38,083 nt of DNA from Pseudomonadota bacterium (GCA_023434425.1 JAEYSS010000207.1:1-38083), one strand, 5' to 3'. Counted from the stretch's first letter, positions 1 to 8,733 are shown. Notes: a model not told the origin generated them from the letters alone. Program-made: numbers and translations.

Positions 1-1305
1 ATGTATGTCTGCGGCCCCACCGTCTACAACTACGCCCATATCGGCAATGCCCGCCCGGCCGTGGTATTCGACACCCTGTATCGCCTTTTGCAGAAGAACT
101 TCCCGAAGGTGGTCTACGCCCGCAACGTCACCGACGTGGACGACAGGATCAACCAGTCGGCCAAAGACCAGGGCGTGCCGATCGGCGCGATCACGGAAAA
201 ATATCTCGCGGTCTACCATGCCGACATGGACGCACTCGGCGTGCTGCCTCCGGGGATCGAGCCCAAGGTGACGCAGCATATCGATGCGATCATCAGCATG
301 ATCGAGCGGCTGATTGTGAATGGCCATGCCTATGAAAAGGACGGCCAGGTTCTGTTCCATGTGCCGTCCTTCAAGGACTATGGCCAGCTGTCGCGCCGCG
401 ACCGCGACGAGATGATCGCGGGGGCGCGCGTCGATGTCGCCGCCTACAAGCGCGATCCGGCCGACTTCACGCTGTGGAAGCCCTCGGATGCCGACACGGT
501 CGGCTGGGACAGCCCCTGGGGCCGCGGCCGGCCCGGCTGGCATATCGAATGCTCGGCCATGATCGAACGCAATTTCGGCACCGGCCCGATCGACATCCAT
601 GGTGGCGGCCACGACCTGATCTTCCCTCACCACGAAAACGAGATCGCGCAGAGTACCTGCGCCCATGGCGGCACGCAGTTCTGCCGGACCTGGATGCATA
701 ACGGCTTCGTCAACATCAACGCCGAAAAGATGTCGAAGTCGCTCGGCAATGTGACTCTGGTGCATGACCTGCTGAAGCTGGCGCCGGGCGAGGCTTTGCG
801 GCTGGTGCTGCTGTCGGCGCATTACCGCCAGCCGCTCGACTGGACCGAAAATGCCGTGAAGGATGCGCGCAGCCAGCTTGACCGGCTGTATCGCGCACTC
901 GACGCGCTGAAGGATGTACAGGCCGCCGAGACCGCTGCGCCGGCCGCATTCATGACCGCGCTGGCCGACGACCTCAACACGCCGAAAGCGCTGGCCGAAC
1001 TGCACCAGATCGCCAATATGGCAAACAAGGCCACCGATCCCGCCGAGCGTGCGCGTCTGAAGGGCGAGCTGATTGCAGCGGGCTGGCTGATCGGCCTGCT
1101 GCAGCAGGATCCGGCCGCCTGGCTGAAAGGCGCGGGCGCTGCCGATGTGGATGCGGCTGCCATCGACGCGCTGATCGCCGAACGCAAGGCGGCCCGGGCC
1201 CGCAAGGACTGGGCGGAGTCGGATCGCATCCGTGACGACCTGGCGGCGCGCGGCATCGTTCTGGAAGACAAGGCCGGCGAAACGACATGGCGCGTGGCGT
1301 CGTAA
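1..1305 (+). CDS. cysS: Cysteinyl-tRNA synthetase, 5'-truncated by the window edge
   Basis: Class I aminoacyl-tRNA synthetase that charges tRNA-Cys in the cytoplasm. The visible 434 residues open at a methionine that is internal in this family (MYVCGPTVYNYAHIGNARP); complete CysS has roughly 25 more N-terminal residues, so the true start lies before base 1. The HIGN signature of the Rossmann core is at residues 13-16 and the KMSKS loop appears as EKMSKSLGN. Zinc-binding residues are plausible at Cys4, in ECSAM and in HHENEIAQ. The C-terminal DALR-like and anticodon regions are present to the stop at 1303-1305. sufE follows 10 bases later with its own ribosome site, so the two are probably cotranscribed. 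Confidence 0.97.
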   Translation: MYVCGPTVYNYAHIGNARPAVVFDTLYRLLQKNFPKVVYARNVTDVDDRINQSAKDQGVPIGAITEKYLAVYHADMDALGVLPPGIEPKVTQHIDAIISMIERLIVNGHAYEKDGQVLFHVPSFKDYGQLSRRDRDEMIAGARVDVAAYKRDPADFTLWKPSDADTVGWDSPWGRGRPGWHIECSAMIERNFGTGPIDIHGGGHDLIFPHHENEIAQSTCAHGGTQFCRTWMHNGFVNINAEKMSKSLGNVTLVHDLLKLAPGEALRLVLLSAHYRQPLDWTENAVKDARSQLDRLYRALDALKDVQAAETAAPAAFMTALADDLNTPKALAELHQIANMANKATDPAERARLKGELIAAGWLIGLLQQDPAAWLKGAGAADVDAAAIDALIAERKAARARKDWAESDRIRDDLAARGIVLEDKAGETTWRVAS

Positions 1306-1315
1306 GGAGCGCGTC

Positions 1316-1744
1316 ATGAGCGAATCCGACATCAAGGCCGCGCAGGAAGAGATCGTCGACGATTTCAGCACCTTCGACGACTGGATGGATCGCTATCGCT
1401 TCCTGATCGACCTTGGCCGTGGCCTGCCGCCCTATCCGGATGAGCTGCGCACCGACGAATGGCGGGTGAAGGGCTGCATCAATCGCGCCTGGCTGCATGG
1501 CGAAGCGCGCGATGGCCGCGTCTATTACCAGGCCAGCAGCGAGTCCGAGATCGTCGCCGGGCTGATCGCGCTCCTGCTGAAGGTCTATTCCGGCCGCAAG
1601 CCGCAGGAGATCGTCGATACCCCGCCCGATTTCCTGCAGAAGATCGGCGTCTGGGAAAACATCACCTCGAACCGCATCAATGGCCTGAACGGCATGATCG
1701 CGCTGATCCAGACTGTGGCGAAGGCGGAACTGAAGGCGGCTTAA
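1316..1744 (+). CDS. sufE: Cysteine desulfuration protein SufE
   Basis: Sulfur-transfer partner of the SufS cysteine desulfurase: it accepts persulfide sulfur and passes it to the Fe-S scaffold. The product has 142 residues, normal for SufE. The acceptor cysteine is Cys54 in VKGCINRAW, matching the GC-x-S/N-x-x-W motif. The ATG at 1316 is chosen because AGGAG (1305-1309) sits six bases upstream; the frame stays open farther upstream but only inside cysS. The gene is tandem with cysS and convergent with the IscU-like scaffold gene, and both neighbours fit Fe-S or sulfur metabolism. No other suf genes are in the window. Confidence 0.95.
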   Translation: MSESDIKAAQEEIVDDFSTFDDWMDRYRFLIDLGRGLPPYPDELRTDEWRVKGCINRAWLHGEARDGRVYYQASSESEIVAGLIALLLKVYSGRKPQEIVDTPPDFLQKIGVWENITSNRINGLNGMIALIQTVAKAELKAA

Positions 1745-1757
1745 GCCTCCTGCCGCC

Positions 1758-2213
1758 CTAAATCTTCCTGGCCGCCTCGATCTGGTCGATCGCCTTCACT
1801 GCGGCTTCGAAGGGCAGCAGCACGGCATTGTGGCGCGCCTTGTGGTCGCGCACCGGCACCAGCACCTCCAGATCGGCGAAGGCGCCACCGGCAAACTCCG
1901 CGCCCGGCGGCGGGCCGTTTTCCTTGAGCATACTGCGCATCACGCCCGCGAGCTGTCGCAGCGTGGCGGCATCCTGGCCGACGATATGCTGGCCCAGAAT
2001 ACTGGCTGCGGCCTGGCCCAGGGCGCAGGCCCGTACCTGCTGGCCATAGGCCGTCACGCGGCCCTGATCGTCCAGATCCAGGTCGACGGTGATCCGGCTG
2101 CCGCAGAGCGGGCTATGGTGCGTCACCGTGGCATGAGGGGTTGCCAGCCGCTCGGTCTGTCCGATATGTGCCGCAAAATTAAGGATTTTTTCGTTGTAGA
2201 GGGCATTCAGCAT
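1758..2213 (-). CDS. IscU/NifU-N-like Fe-S cluster scaffold protein
   Basis: A 151-residue protein with the IscU/NifU N-terminal fold signature: N-terminal LYNEKILNFAAH, then SPLCGSRITVDLDL with Cys37 and RACALGQAAASIL with Cys63. These two cysteine positions coincide numerically with the first two ligands of E. coli IscU. The third ligand position reads RHNAVLLPFEAA, with Asn129 where IscU has His-Cys. It may therefore be a two-cysteine scaffold or carrier rather than a canonical IscU. The ATG at 2213 precedes the typical MLNALYNE opening; no strong Shine-Dalgarno is seen. It is divergent from hisI, with a promoter region between, and convergent with sufE. Confidence 0.85.
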   Translation of the reverse strand: MLNALYNEKILNFAAHIGQTERLATPHATVTHHSPLCGSRITVDLDLDDQGRVTAYGQQVRACALGQAAASILGQHIVGQDAATLRQLAGVMRSMLKENGPPPGAEFAGGAFADLEVLVPVRDHKARHNAVLLPFEAAVKAIDQIEAARKI

Positions 2214-2358
2214 GGCGCGTAGGCTACTCCCGGGCCGGGCCGGCCTGATGCCCCACTGTCTTGAAGCACAGGCCACCCGACGATATATAACGGGCCATCT
2301 TTCAAGAGCAATCCGGCTTGTGCCCCTTTGGGGCCGCACCGGGTCAGGAGCAAGCCCC

Positions 2359-2820
2359 GTGTTCGCCAAGCGCGTTTCCATCGAGCAGGTTGAAGAAGGC
2401 AAGGATCTGGCGCCGAAATTCGACGCTGACGGCCTGATCGCCTGCGTCACCACCGCCGCTGAAACCGGCGAGGTGCTGATGCTCGGCTATATGAATGCCG
2501 AAGCCCTGGAGAAGACCATCGAGACCGGCGAGGCGCATTACTACAGCCGCAGCCGGAAGGTGCTGTGGCACAAAGGCGCCACGTCCGGCCTGGTGCAGAA
2601 GGTGGTCGAGATGCGCATCGACGACGACCAGGATGCCGTCTGGCTGCGCGTGAAAATTCCGGGCGACGCCTCCTGCCATGTCGGCTATCGGTCCTGCTTC
2701 TACCGTTCGGTGCCGACCGGCGCGCCGGCCGACCAGGTCGAACTGACCTTCGAGGAGACGGAAAAGGTCTTCGATCCGAAAGCGGTCTACGGCGACGCGC
2801 CGAATCCGACCATTCTCTGA
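2359..2820 (+). CDS. hisI: Phosphoribosyl-AMP cyclohydrolase
   Basis: Third step of histidine biosynthesis: opens the adenine ring of phosphoribosyl-AMP. The protein has 153 residues. Family motifs seen are LMLGYMNAEAL, HYYSRSRKVLWHKGATSG, the acidic metal segment RIDDDQDAVW and the zinc cysteines in SCHVGYRSCFY (Cys106, Cys113). The first metal cysteine often found before the acidic segment is Asp here. The GTG at 2359 is chosen because AGGAG (2346-2350) stands eight bases upstream; the frame is open farther upstream but without coding character. It is a stand-alone cyclohydrolase with no HisE fusion. No other his genes are nearby. Confidence 0.95.
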   Translation: MFAKRVSIEQVEEGKDLAPKFDADGLIACVTTAAETGEVLMLGYMNAEALEKTIETGEAHYYSRSRKVLWHKGATSGLVQKVVEMRIDDDQDAVWLRVKIPGDASCHVGYRSCFYRSVPTGAPADQVELTFEETEKVFDPKAVYGDAPNPTIL

Positions 2821-3086
2821 CTCGCATCAAAGCCCGACGTTTCTCGAGCTTGGACGCATGCCGGGCCGTGACGCCACTATACCGGCCGGCAGGCCTGAAC
2901 GCGCCTTCGCGTTAAGATTTTACCGCGGATTTTCTGCAACTTTTGGTGCAGGTCGGCGTTGATGTCTTGCCCCCCGCCGGCCCGGCCGCAACACCCGTAA
3001 AAATCCCATCATATTGCCGTCCGCCCGGCCGCTGCCTTATATGAGCCCGGCACAAGAACGATCAGCCGAAAAACAAGGAGTGAACG

Positions 3087-3692
3087 ATGACCGCCCCCTT
3101 CACCATGAAGCCCCTGCCCTATGCCGATAACGCCCTGGACCCGGTGATCACCGCCCAGACCATCGGCTTTCACTATGGCAAGCATCACACCACCTATCTC
3201 AACACGCTGAACAAGCTGGTGGGCGAAGATGCCTCGCTGCAGGGCAAGAGCCTGGTCGAGATCGTCAAGGCGTCGCACGGCAAGAGCGACAAGGCGGCGG
3301 TTTTCAACAATGCGGCGCAGGTCTGGAACCATGACTTCTACTGGGACAGCCTGAAGCCCAATGGCGGCGGCAAGCCCAGCGGCCGTATCGCCGACATGAT
3401 CAAGGACAGCTTCGGCGACTACGACAAGTTCAAGGCCGATTTCGCCCAGGCCGGCGTGACCCAGTTCGGCTCCGGCTGGGCCTGGCTCTGCCTGGAAAAC
3501 GGCAAACTGGTCTTCAAGAAGACCGGCAATGCCGAGAACCCGCTGCATATGAACGGCGTCACGCCGCTGCTGACCCTGGATGTCTGGGAGCATGCCTATT
3601 ACCTGGATTGGCAAAACCGCCGCCCCGACCATCTGAATGCCTGCATCGACAAGCTGCTGAACTGGGAATTCGCCGAAAAGAATCTCGGCTGA
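3087..3692 (+). CDS. sodB: Superoxide dismutase, iron type
   Basis: Cytoplasmic Fe superoxide dismutase converting superoxide to hydrogen peroxide and oxygen. The 201 residues carry the metal ligands His29 (FHYGKHH), His82 (WNHDFYW), Asp165 and His169 (DVWEHAYYLDW). Gln78 in NNAAQVWNH is the usual iron-type glutamine, which favours SodB over SodA. An AAGGAG element lies just before the ATG. It appears monocistronic: a 266-base upstream region probably holds its promoter, and a strong intrinsic terminator follows at once. Confidence 0.97.
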   Translation: MTAPFTMKPLPYADNALDPVITAQTIGFHYGKHHTTYLNTLNKLVGEDASLQGKSLVEIVKASHGKSDKAAVFNNAAQVWNHDFYWDSLKPNGGGKPSGRIADMIKDSFGDYDKFKADFAQAGVTQFGSGWAWLCLENGKLVFKKTGNAENPLHMNGVTPLLTLDVWEHAYYLDWQNRRPDHLNACIDKLLNWEFAEKNLG

Positions 3693-3712
3693 GCGAACTT
3701 CGCTCCGGTCTC

Positions 3713-3743
3713 AAAGGGCGGTGGGAAACCACCGCCCTTTTTT
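3713..3743 (+). terminator. Rho-independent terminator of sodB
   Basis: Perfect 9-bp GC-rich stem GGGCGGTGG (3716-3724) with CCACCGCCC (3729-3737), GAAA tetraloop, flanked by AAA upstream and followed by six T residues (3738-3743). It starts 20 bases after the sodB stop. Confidence 0.95.
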
Positions 3744-3850
3744 GATGCCGCCGCCCTTGCCGCTTTTCATAAATCCCTAAGATACTGCCACTACAAAGCA
3801 GAACGTAAGAAGAGGCAGTCTTCGCCTCGCATCCCAAGGACAGTCCCGTT

Positions 3851-5089
3851 ATGCCGCATGATGCCCCGCTGATCACGATCCTGGCGCTGGCCTTCGTGAT
3901 TGCGTTCGCCTTCGGCATGATCGCCCAGAAATTCCGGCTCTCGCCGCTGGTCGGCTACCTGATCGCCGGCATCACGGTCGGGCCGCACACACCCGGTTTC
4001 GTCGCCGATACCGTGCTGGCGCAGCAGCTGGCCGAGATCGGCGTGATCCTGCTGATGTTCGGTGTCGGACTGCATTTCTCGCCCGCCGACCTGATGCGGG
4101 TGCGCTGGATCGCCATTCCCGGCGCGCTGGCCCAGATCGCGGTTGCCACCCTGCTCGGCTTCGTGGTGGCGCAATTCCTCGGCTGGGGGCTCGGCGGCGG
4201 ACTGGTCTTCGGGCTTTCCCTCTCGGTCGCCAGTACCGTGGTGCTGCTGCGTGCCCTGGAAAGCCGCAACGAGGTCGACACCGATCAGGGTCACATCGCC
4301 GTGGGCTGGCTGCTGGTGGAAGACATCCTGATGATCGTCGCCCTGCTGCTGCTGCCGGCCTTTGCCGATCTGCTGGCCGACCGGCCGCAGAGCAGCAGCG
4401 ACAGCCTCGCCTACAGCCTGCTGATGACGGTGGTGAAGGTCGCGCTGTTTGCCGCGCTGGCGCTGGTGGTCGGCCGCCGGGTCATTCCCTGGTTGCTGCG
4501 GCATGTGGCCGATACCGGGTCGCGCGAGTTGTTCACGCTTGCGGTGCTGGCCTGTGCGCTTGGCATCGCTTTCGGCGCAGCCCTGCTGTTCGATGTGTCC
4601 TTTGCGCTCGGCGCGTTCTTCGCCGGCGTGATCATGAACGAGTCCGATTTCAGCCACGATGCCGCGCAGCGCTCGCTGCCCTTCCAGGATGCCTTTGCGG
4701 TGCTGTTCTTCGTGTCGGTCGGCATGCTGTTCCAGCCCAGCATCATCTTCGAGGCGCCGCTGGCCGTGCTGGCCGTGCTGCTGATCATCCTGCTGGGCAA
4801 GTCGGTGGCCGCCTTCCTGATCGTGCTGGCCTTCCGCCACCCGCTCACCTCGGCGCTGACGATTTCCGCCAGCCTGGCGCAGATCGGCGAATTCTCTTTC
4901 ATCCTCGCCGGACTGGGTGTGTCCTACGGTCTGCTGCCGCCCGAGGGCCGCGACCTGATCATGGCCGGTGCGCTGCTGTCGATTGCGCTCAACCCGCTGC
5001 TGTTCCGCGCGCTGGAGCCGGTGGAGGCCTGGCTGCGCGCGCGCCCCCACCTGCTGCGCAAGCTCGGCTCGGGGGAGCACAAGAACTAG
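3851..5089 (+). CDS. CPA2-family monovalent cation:proton antiporter (YbaL/Kef-like), membrane domain only
   Basis: Inner-membrane antiporter of 412 residues, hydrophobic from end to end with about 12 membrane segments. Recognisable parts are the N-terminal LSPLVGYLIAGITVGPHTPG and EIGVILLMFGVGLHFSPADL segments, SLSVASTVVLLRAL, and the ALGAFFAGVIMNES ion-site region, all typical of YbaL/KefB. The protein stops right after the last membrane helix at about residue 405, so the cytoplasmic TrkA-N/RCK domain that usually follows in YbaL/KefC is absent, and no separate RCK gene follows. Likely K+/H+ or Na+/H+ exchange; the ion cannot be told. ATG at 3851 gives a sensible N-terminus. Confidence 0.9.
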   Translation: MPHDAPLITILALAFVIAFAFGMIAQKFRLSPLVGYLIAGITVGPHTPGFVADTVLAQQLAEIGVILLMFGVGLHFSPADLMRVRWIAIPGALAQIAVATLLGFVVAQFLGWGLGGGLVFGLSLSVASTVVLLRALESRNEVDTDQGHIAVGWLLVEDILMIVALLLLPAFADLLADRPQSSSDSLAYSLLMTVVKVALFAALALVVGRRVIPWLLRHVADTGSRELFTLAVLACALGIAFGAALLFDVSFALGAFFAGVIMNESDFSHDAAQRSLPFQDAFAVLFFVSVGMLFQPSIIFEAPLAVLAVLLIILLGKSVAAFLIVLAFRHPLTSALTISASLAQIGEFSFILAGLGVSYGLLPPEGRDLIMAGALLSIALNPLLFRALEPVEAWLRARPHLLRKLGSGEHKN

Positions 5090-5102
5090 GAGACACCCCG
5101 AC

Positions 5103-5534
5103 TCAGCCGGTGGCGATGTAGTGGCGCAGCGCCTCGGCTTCCATTTCGGTATCGGCGATGCGACGCTTGACCACGTCGCCGATCGAAATCATGCCTGTCA
5201 GCTTGCCGCTATCCACCACGGGCAGGTGGCGGATCCGCCGCTTGGTCATCAGGTGCATGACATCCTCGATGGTGTCATGACTGGAGCAGACCATGACGTT
5301 CCGCGTCATGATGGTATCGGCGCTCTGCTGCAGCAGATCGGCACCGATCATCGCCAGGCCGCGCACGATGTCGCGTTCCGAAAGAATGCCGGCAATGCCG
5401 CCATCGCCGCGCAGCACCATCACCGCGCCGATGCCCTTGTCGGCCAGTTTCTGGCAGACCGTTTCGATACCGTCGTCGGGGCGGACGCTGATCACCCCGG
5501 GCGCCTTGTCCTTGAGTATTGTTGCAACGGTCAT
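5103..5534 (-). CDS. Tandem CBS-domain protein
   Basis: A 143-residue soluble protein made of two CBS modules (about residues 1-62 and 70-137). Typical signatures are GAVMVLRGDGGIAGILSERDIVRGLA, TRNVMVCSSHDTIEDVMHLM and RRIRHLPVVDSGKLTGMISIGDVV. Such stand-alone CBS pairs bind adenosyl ligands and act as energy sensors; the partner here is unknown. ATG 5534 is preceded by AGGAGG with a seven-base spacer. It is convergent with the antiporter gene, 13 bases away. Confidence 0.92.
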   Translation of the reverse strand: MTVATILKDKAPGVISVRPDDGIETVCQKLADKGIGAVMVLRGDGGIAGILSERDIVRGLAMIGADLLQQSADTIMTRNVMVCSSHDTIEDVMHLMTKRRIRHLPVVDSGKLTGMISIGDVVKRRIADTEMEAEALRHYIATG

Positions 5535-6068
5535 GGTGCTTCCTCCTGGATTGCCCGCGCTGCGGCGGGCTGTCGCTACCGATCCGTAACAGTCCTCTTC
5601 TGACAAACGTCGCAGCCGGCCGCCGGGTTCTGGCCCCGGACTGCAAAGACTGGCACTGCGATGAGCGGTTCTGCGATGAATGGGGGCGGCGGGACGATAC
5701 CGGCCACCGCCGACGGCCATGACGACGGGTCCGCAACCGCTGCTGAGCCCTTGCGGAGGGCGTTATTGGCGCGATCAGACGCGAACGGGCGATTTATACC
5801 GGTGCTCAATGGGGCCTCCCGGTTCCGGCGCCGCCGGATCCGCCTGTCGGCGGGCCAGATGACGCTGGCATATAGTCTCGGCCAAGGTCGGGGCGATGAC
5901 AAGACCATTCGCGACAGCCCGGCGAACCCTGTTTAAGTATTTGACGCGGCTCCAGCTTTGCCGTGATTCAGCAGGCCGGCCAGAGCCTTGCGGGCGGGGA
6001 CCGGTTCGGTTAAGGTCCGCGCCGTTTTCGACCCCCGGCCGTGGTTTGCACCTTCAGCCGGTCCTCGC
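5535..6068. other. Intergenic region before tRNA-Ser, no supported gene
   Basis: This 534-base stretch separates the CBS gene from the tRNA. Several open frames cross it but none has a start with a ribosome site or recognisable protein content. A TTGACG at 5941-5946 with a weak partner 17 bases later could be part of the tRNA promoter, but it lies about 100 bases upstream of the tRNA. Short GC-rich inverted segments near 5818-5850 are not clear terminators. Confidence 0.5.
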
Positions 6069-6158
<90 letters not shown>

Positions 6159-6176
6159 CCGCTTCCAAAACACCAA

Positions 6177-6192
6177 TACGTTCAACAACGTA
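6177..6192. promoter_or_regulatory. Perfect inverted repeat TACGTT-N4-AACGTA
   Basis: Six-base arms (6177-6182 and 6187-6192) lie between attL and the integrase gene. The place suits a binding site for an excisionase or repressor; no function can be shown. Confidence 0.3.
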
Positions 6193-6216
6193 GCGAGATA
6201 TAAGGGCTTTTGAAGT

Positions 6217-6250
6217 CTCGATTGGGCTACATCGCTGGGCTACAATCGAG
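6217..6250 (+). promoter_or_regulatory. Paired 9-mer sites inside an 8-bp inverted repeat upstream of the integrase
   Basis: TGGGCTACA occurs at 6223-6231 and again at 6236-6244, a 13-base period. The pair is enclosed by CTCGATTG (6217-6224) and its exact reverse complement CAATCGAG (6243-6250). The same two-site arrangement occurs at the right end of the element (20250-20271), which suggests integrase arm sites. The right arm of the inverted repeat also covers part of the GAGG (6248-6251) likely used to translate the integrase, so an RNA stem could mask it. Confidence 0.55.
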
Positions 6251-6261
6251 GTATGAAGCCG

Positions 6262-7950
6262 ATGCCAATCTCCTACATGGCGTCCAACGGGAACGGCCAT
6301 TATTTACAGAAACGCGTCCCCAAAGACTTGGCGAGCGCGTACCCCAAGCCTGTCATTAAACGCTACCTGTCCACCGACCTTGCTGAAGCGAAACAGAAGC
6401 TGCCAGTAGAGCTGGCACGGCTTGAGCAAGAGTTTGCCGAAAAGCGCCGTTGGCGCGATTCCAAGCCGCTCGCAACTCTTTCCGAAATCGAGATTGAGCG
6501 CCTGACCGCCATATGGCTGCACGACGTTATGCTGGAAGACGAAGACGCCCGCCGCGAAGGGTTAGACGACAGTATGGACCGCGAAGAGCCCGGCCTAACT
6601 GAGCGCGAATTTGAGAAGATGGCCGACAATCATTTTGTGGGCGACGTTTGGAAAGCGTCGCTAGCGCGCGGCAGTACAGCGGTGATCGCGCATGAAGTTG
6701 AAGAGCTACTTGTTAAGGAAGGCGTGAAGCTCGACAAGCAGTCGGAGGCCTATCGTCGCCTCTCAATGGCAGTGCTTAAGGCTGCCGTCCGGGCCGCCGA
6801 TATGATCGTCCAGCGGCACAAGGGCGAAGTAGTAGACACGCCGACAGCGCCGAACCGCTTCACAGTGTCGGCGACGGCGCAGGATGAAGATGGCGACCGC
6901 CTGTCTGTTGTCTACGAAAAGTGGAAACTGGAACGGAAGCCGCCAGACAAGACCGCTAAAGATTTCTACGCTTTCGTCCGCCGCTTTATCGAGCTACACG
7001 GCGACATGCCAGTAACGAAGATTACCAGGCGGCATGTCGTGGTGTTTAAAGAGGCGATGCTACAATTCCCTGCCCGGCCGTCAGGCCCGCTAGCGAAGAT
7101 GACCGTACCGCAAATCCTTGAAGCCGTGTCCAAAGACACAGCTATCCCGAGGCTGGCCCAAACGACCGTTAACGACAAGGCGCTGGGAGCGATCAGCGCT
7201 GTGCTGGGCTTCGCCGTCAGCAATGCCATGATTGAGAGCAATCCCGCATCGCTGGTGAAGGTGGCGATGGGCGAAGTGCAGAAAGACGGCCGCCTTTCCT
7301 ATGCTCTTGAGCACCTGAACACGATTTTCAGATTCCCTATCTTTGTCGGTAAGGACCGACCCATTGGCGGTGGCGGTGAAGCGGCTAAGTGGCTTCCTCT
7401 ACTTGCGCTATTCACTGGAGCCCGCCTTGAAGAACTGGGCCAATGCACCGTCTCAGACTGTAAAGAAGAAGCGGGCATTCCGTTTCTCGACCTTACGGTT
7501 GTCGAGGATGGTAAGAAGCGCAAACGCAATAGCGCGCGCAGACGTGTGCCGATTCACCCAGAGCTAGTTCGCCTTGGCTTTCTGGCTTACGTCAAAGACC
7601 GCCGGAAGGCAGGAGACAAGCGGCTATTCCCCCATCTCAAATCGGAACGCTCGCATATAACATCAGCGTGGTCGCAGTGGTGGGGCCGATACGCGCGCAA
7701 GCACGGCATCACCGACAAGCGACTGGTGTTCCATTCCTTCCGGCACTCGTTCAAGGATGCCGGCAGGGCAGCTCTTCTTTCCGTACCAATTCTTCACGCG
7801 CTGCAAGGCCACAGCAGCGGCGGCGGTGAAGGCGATAACTACGGCTCTGAGGGCTATCCCCTCTCAGTGCTAGCTAACGAGCTTGCGAAACTTCAGTACA
7901 TCGGTCTGGATTTAACGCACCTATACCCCGCTAAAAGCCGCAAAGGCTAA
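6262..7950 (+). CDS. Tyrosine site-specific integrase of the element
   Basis: Catalyses integration and excision at tRNA-Ser. Its place directly beside attL fits this role. With the ATG at 6262 the product has 562 residues; this start is preferred over the ATG at 6253 because GAGG (6248-6251) is ten bases from the former and only one from the latter. The N-terminus GHYLQKRVPKDL resembles the DUF6538-type arm-binding region. Catalytic residues are visible: Arg388 (TGARLEEL), His491-x-x-Arg494 (HSFRH), His517 (LQGHSS) and Tyr527 (DNYG). The catalytic set is complete, so the enzyme looks active. Confidence 0.93.
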   Translation: MPISYMASNGNGHYLQKRVPKDLASAYPKPVIKRYLSTDLAEAKQKLPVELARLEQEFAEKRRWRDSKPLATLSEIEIERLTAIWLHDVMLEDEDARREGLDDSMDREEPGLTEREFEKMADNHFVGDVWKASLARGSTAVIAHEVEELLVKEGVKLDKQSEAYRRLSMAVLKAAVRAADMIVQRHKGEVVDTPTAPNRFTVSATAQDEDGDRLSVVYEKWKLERKPPDKTAKDFYAFVRRFIELHGDMPVTKITRRHVVVFKEAMLQFPARPSGPLAKMTVPQILEAVSKDTAIPRLAQTTVNDKALGAISAVLGFAVSNAMIESNPASLVKVAMGEVQKDGRLSYALEHLNTIFRFPIFVGKDRPIGGGGEAAKWLPLLALFTGARLEELGQCTVSDCKEEAGIPFLDLTVVEDGKKRKRNSARRRVPIHPELVRLGFLAYVKDRRKAGDKRLFPHLKSERSHITSAWSQWWGRYARKHGITDKRLVFHSFRHSFKDAGRAALLSVPILHALQGHSSGGGEGDNYGSEGYPLSVLANELAKLQYIGLDLTHLYPAKSRKG

Positions 7951-7977
7951 GCGGTTATTGATATACCGGGGGAGACG

Positions 7978-8733
7978 ATGGCCGACAAAGACCCACCATG
8001 GACAGAAGCCGAGCTTGCAGCCTCTGTAGACGCCTACGCGGAAATGCTGGCGCTGACCAAGGCAGGCACGAAGTTTGTTAAGCGCCAGATCATTACCAAG
8101 CTTACAGAGGGCCCGCTGTCTCGTCGCTCGCGAGGCTCGGTAGAATTTCGGTTTCAGAATATCTCCGACATTCTCTATCAGCACGGCAATGAATGGATCA
8201 AAGGTTATCCCCCGCACGCCAATACCGGCTCCAATCGTGCGGCAGTGCTGATACGGCTCCTGAATGAAAAGGGCATACTGTCCGACCCCCGGCAGCCGAC
8301 GAATGACCAGCGAGTACTTGAAGCTCGCGTTGACGCTATTCGCGCAGCGCCCGAAGACTATCTAAAGCGCAAGCCAATGGGATCTAAGGCTCCGCAGCAA
8401 GTCGCTACGGTAGTGATGCAGCATATACGTGACCCTCAAGTGAAAGCCTGGGTCTTAAACAGGGCACAAGGCATATGCGAAGCGTGCGAAGCTCCCGCAC
8501 CCTTCGTCGCGAAGAAAGACAAGCTGCCGTTTTTGGAAGTCCATCACGTTATACCGCTCGCAGAAGGCGGGCCAGATACGGTCGAGAACGCGGCTGCTGT
8601 GTGCCCTAACTGCCATAGGCGCCTGCACCTGGGCGTGGACAAAGACGCGTATCGCAAATTGCTGTCCAACCGCCTCCAGCAGAAGTTAGGACCGGCGGCG
8701 TCTTCACCGCAGCCAGGGAAAGCGATAGCGTGA
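7978..8733 (+). CDS. HNH endonuclease, McrA-like
   Basis: A 251-residue protein. The C-terminal part (about 160-225) is an HNH nuclease: zinc cysteines in ICEAC and CPNC, the catalytic pair His189-His190 in FLEVHHVIPL, the Asn in TVENAAAVC and a final HRRLH. The N-terminal part (about 1-100), with SRRSRGSVEFRFQNISDIL and a GYPPHANTGSN segment, looks like a domain known from HNH proteins annotated as 5-methylcytosine-type restriction enzymes; this assignment is from memory of the family. The start is ATG 7978 after GGGGGAG. It is 27 bases behind the integrase and overlaps the HicB-like gene, so the three probably share a transcript. Restriction of modified foreign DNA is a reasonable guess. 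Confidence 0.85.
   Translation: MADKDPPWTEAELAASVDAYAEMLALTKAGTKFVKRQIITKLTEGPLSRRSRGSVEFRFQNISDILYQHGNEWIKGYPPHANTGSNRAAVLIRLLNEKGILSDPRQPTNDQRVLEARVDAIRAAPEDYLKRKPMGSKAPQQVATVVMQHIRDPQVKAWVLNRAQGICEACEAPAPFVAKKDKLPFLEVHHVIPLAEGGPDTVENAAAVCPNCHRRLHLGVDKDAYRKLLSNRLQQKLGPAASSPQPGKAIA

Noticed and set aside
3791..5080. 429-codon open frame on the minus strand opposite the antiporter gene
   Set aside because: Gln/His/Arg-rich composition with no recognisable domain; it mirrors the codon bias of the real antiporter gene, whose membrane helices and motifs are clear.
5576..5908. 110-codon minus-strand frame between the CBS gene and the tRNA
   Set aside because: Arg/Pro/Ser-rich, no ribosome site and no recognisable fold; treated as noncoding.
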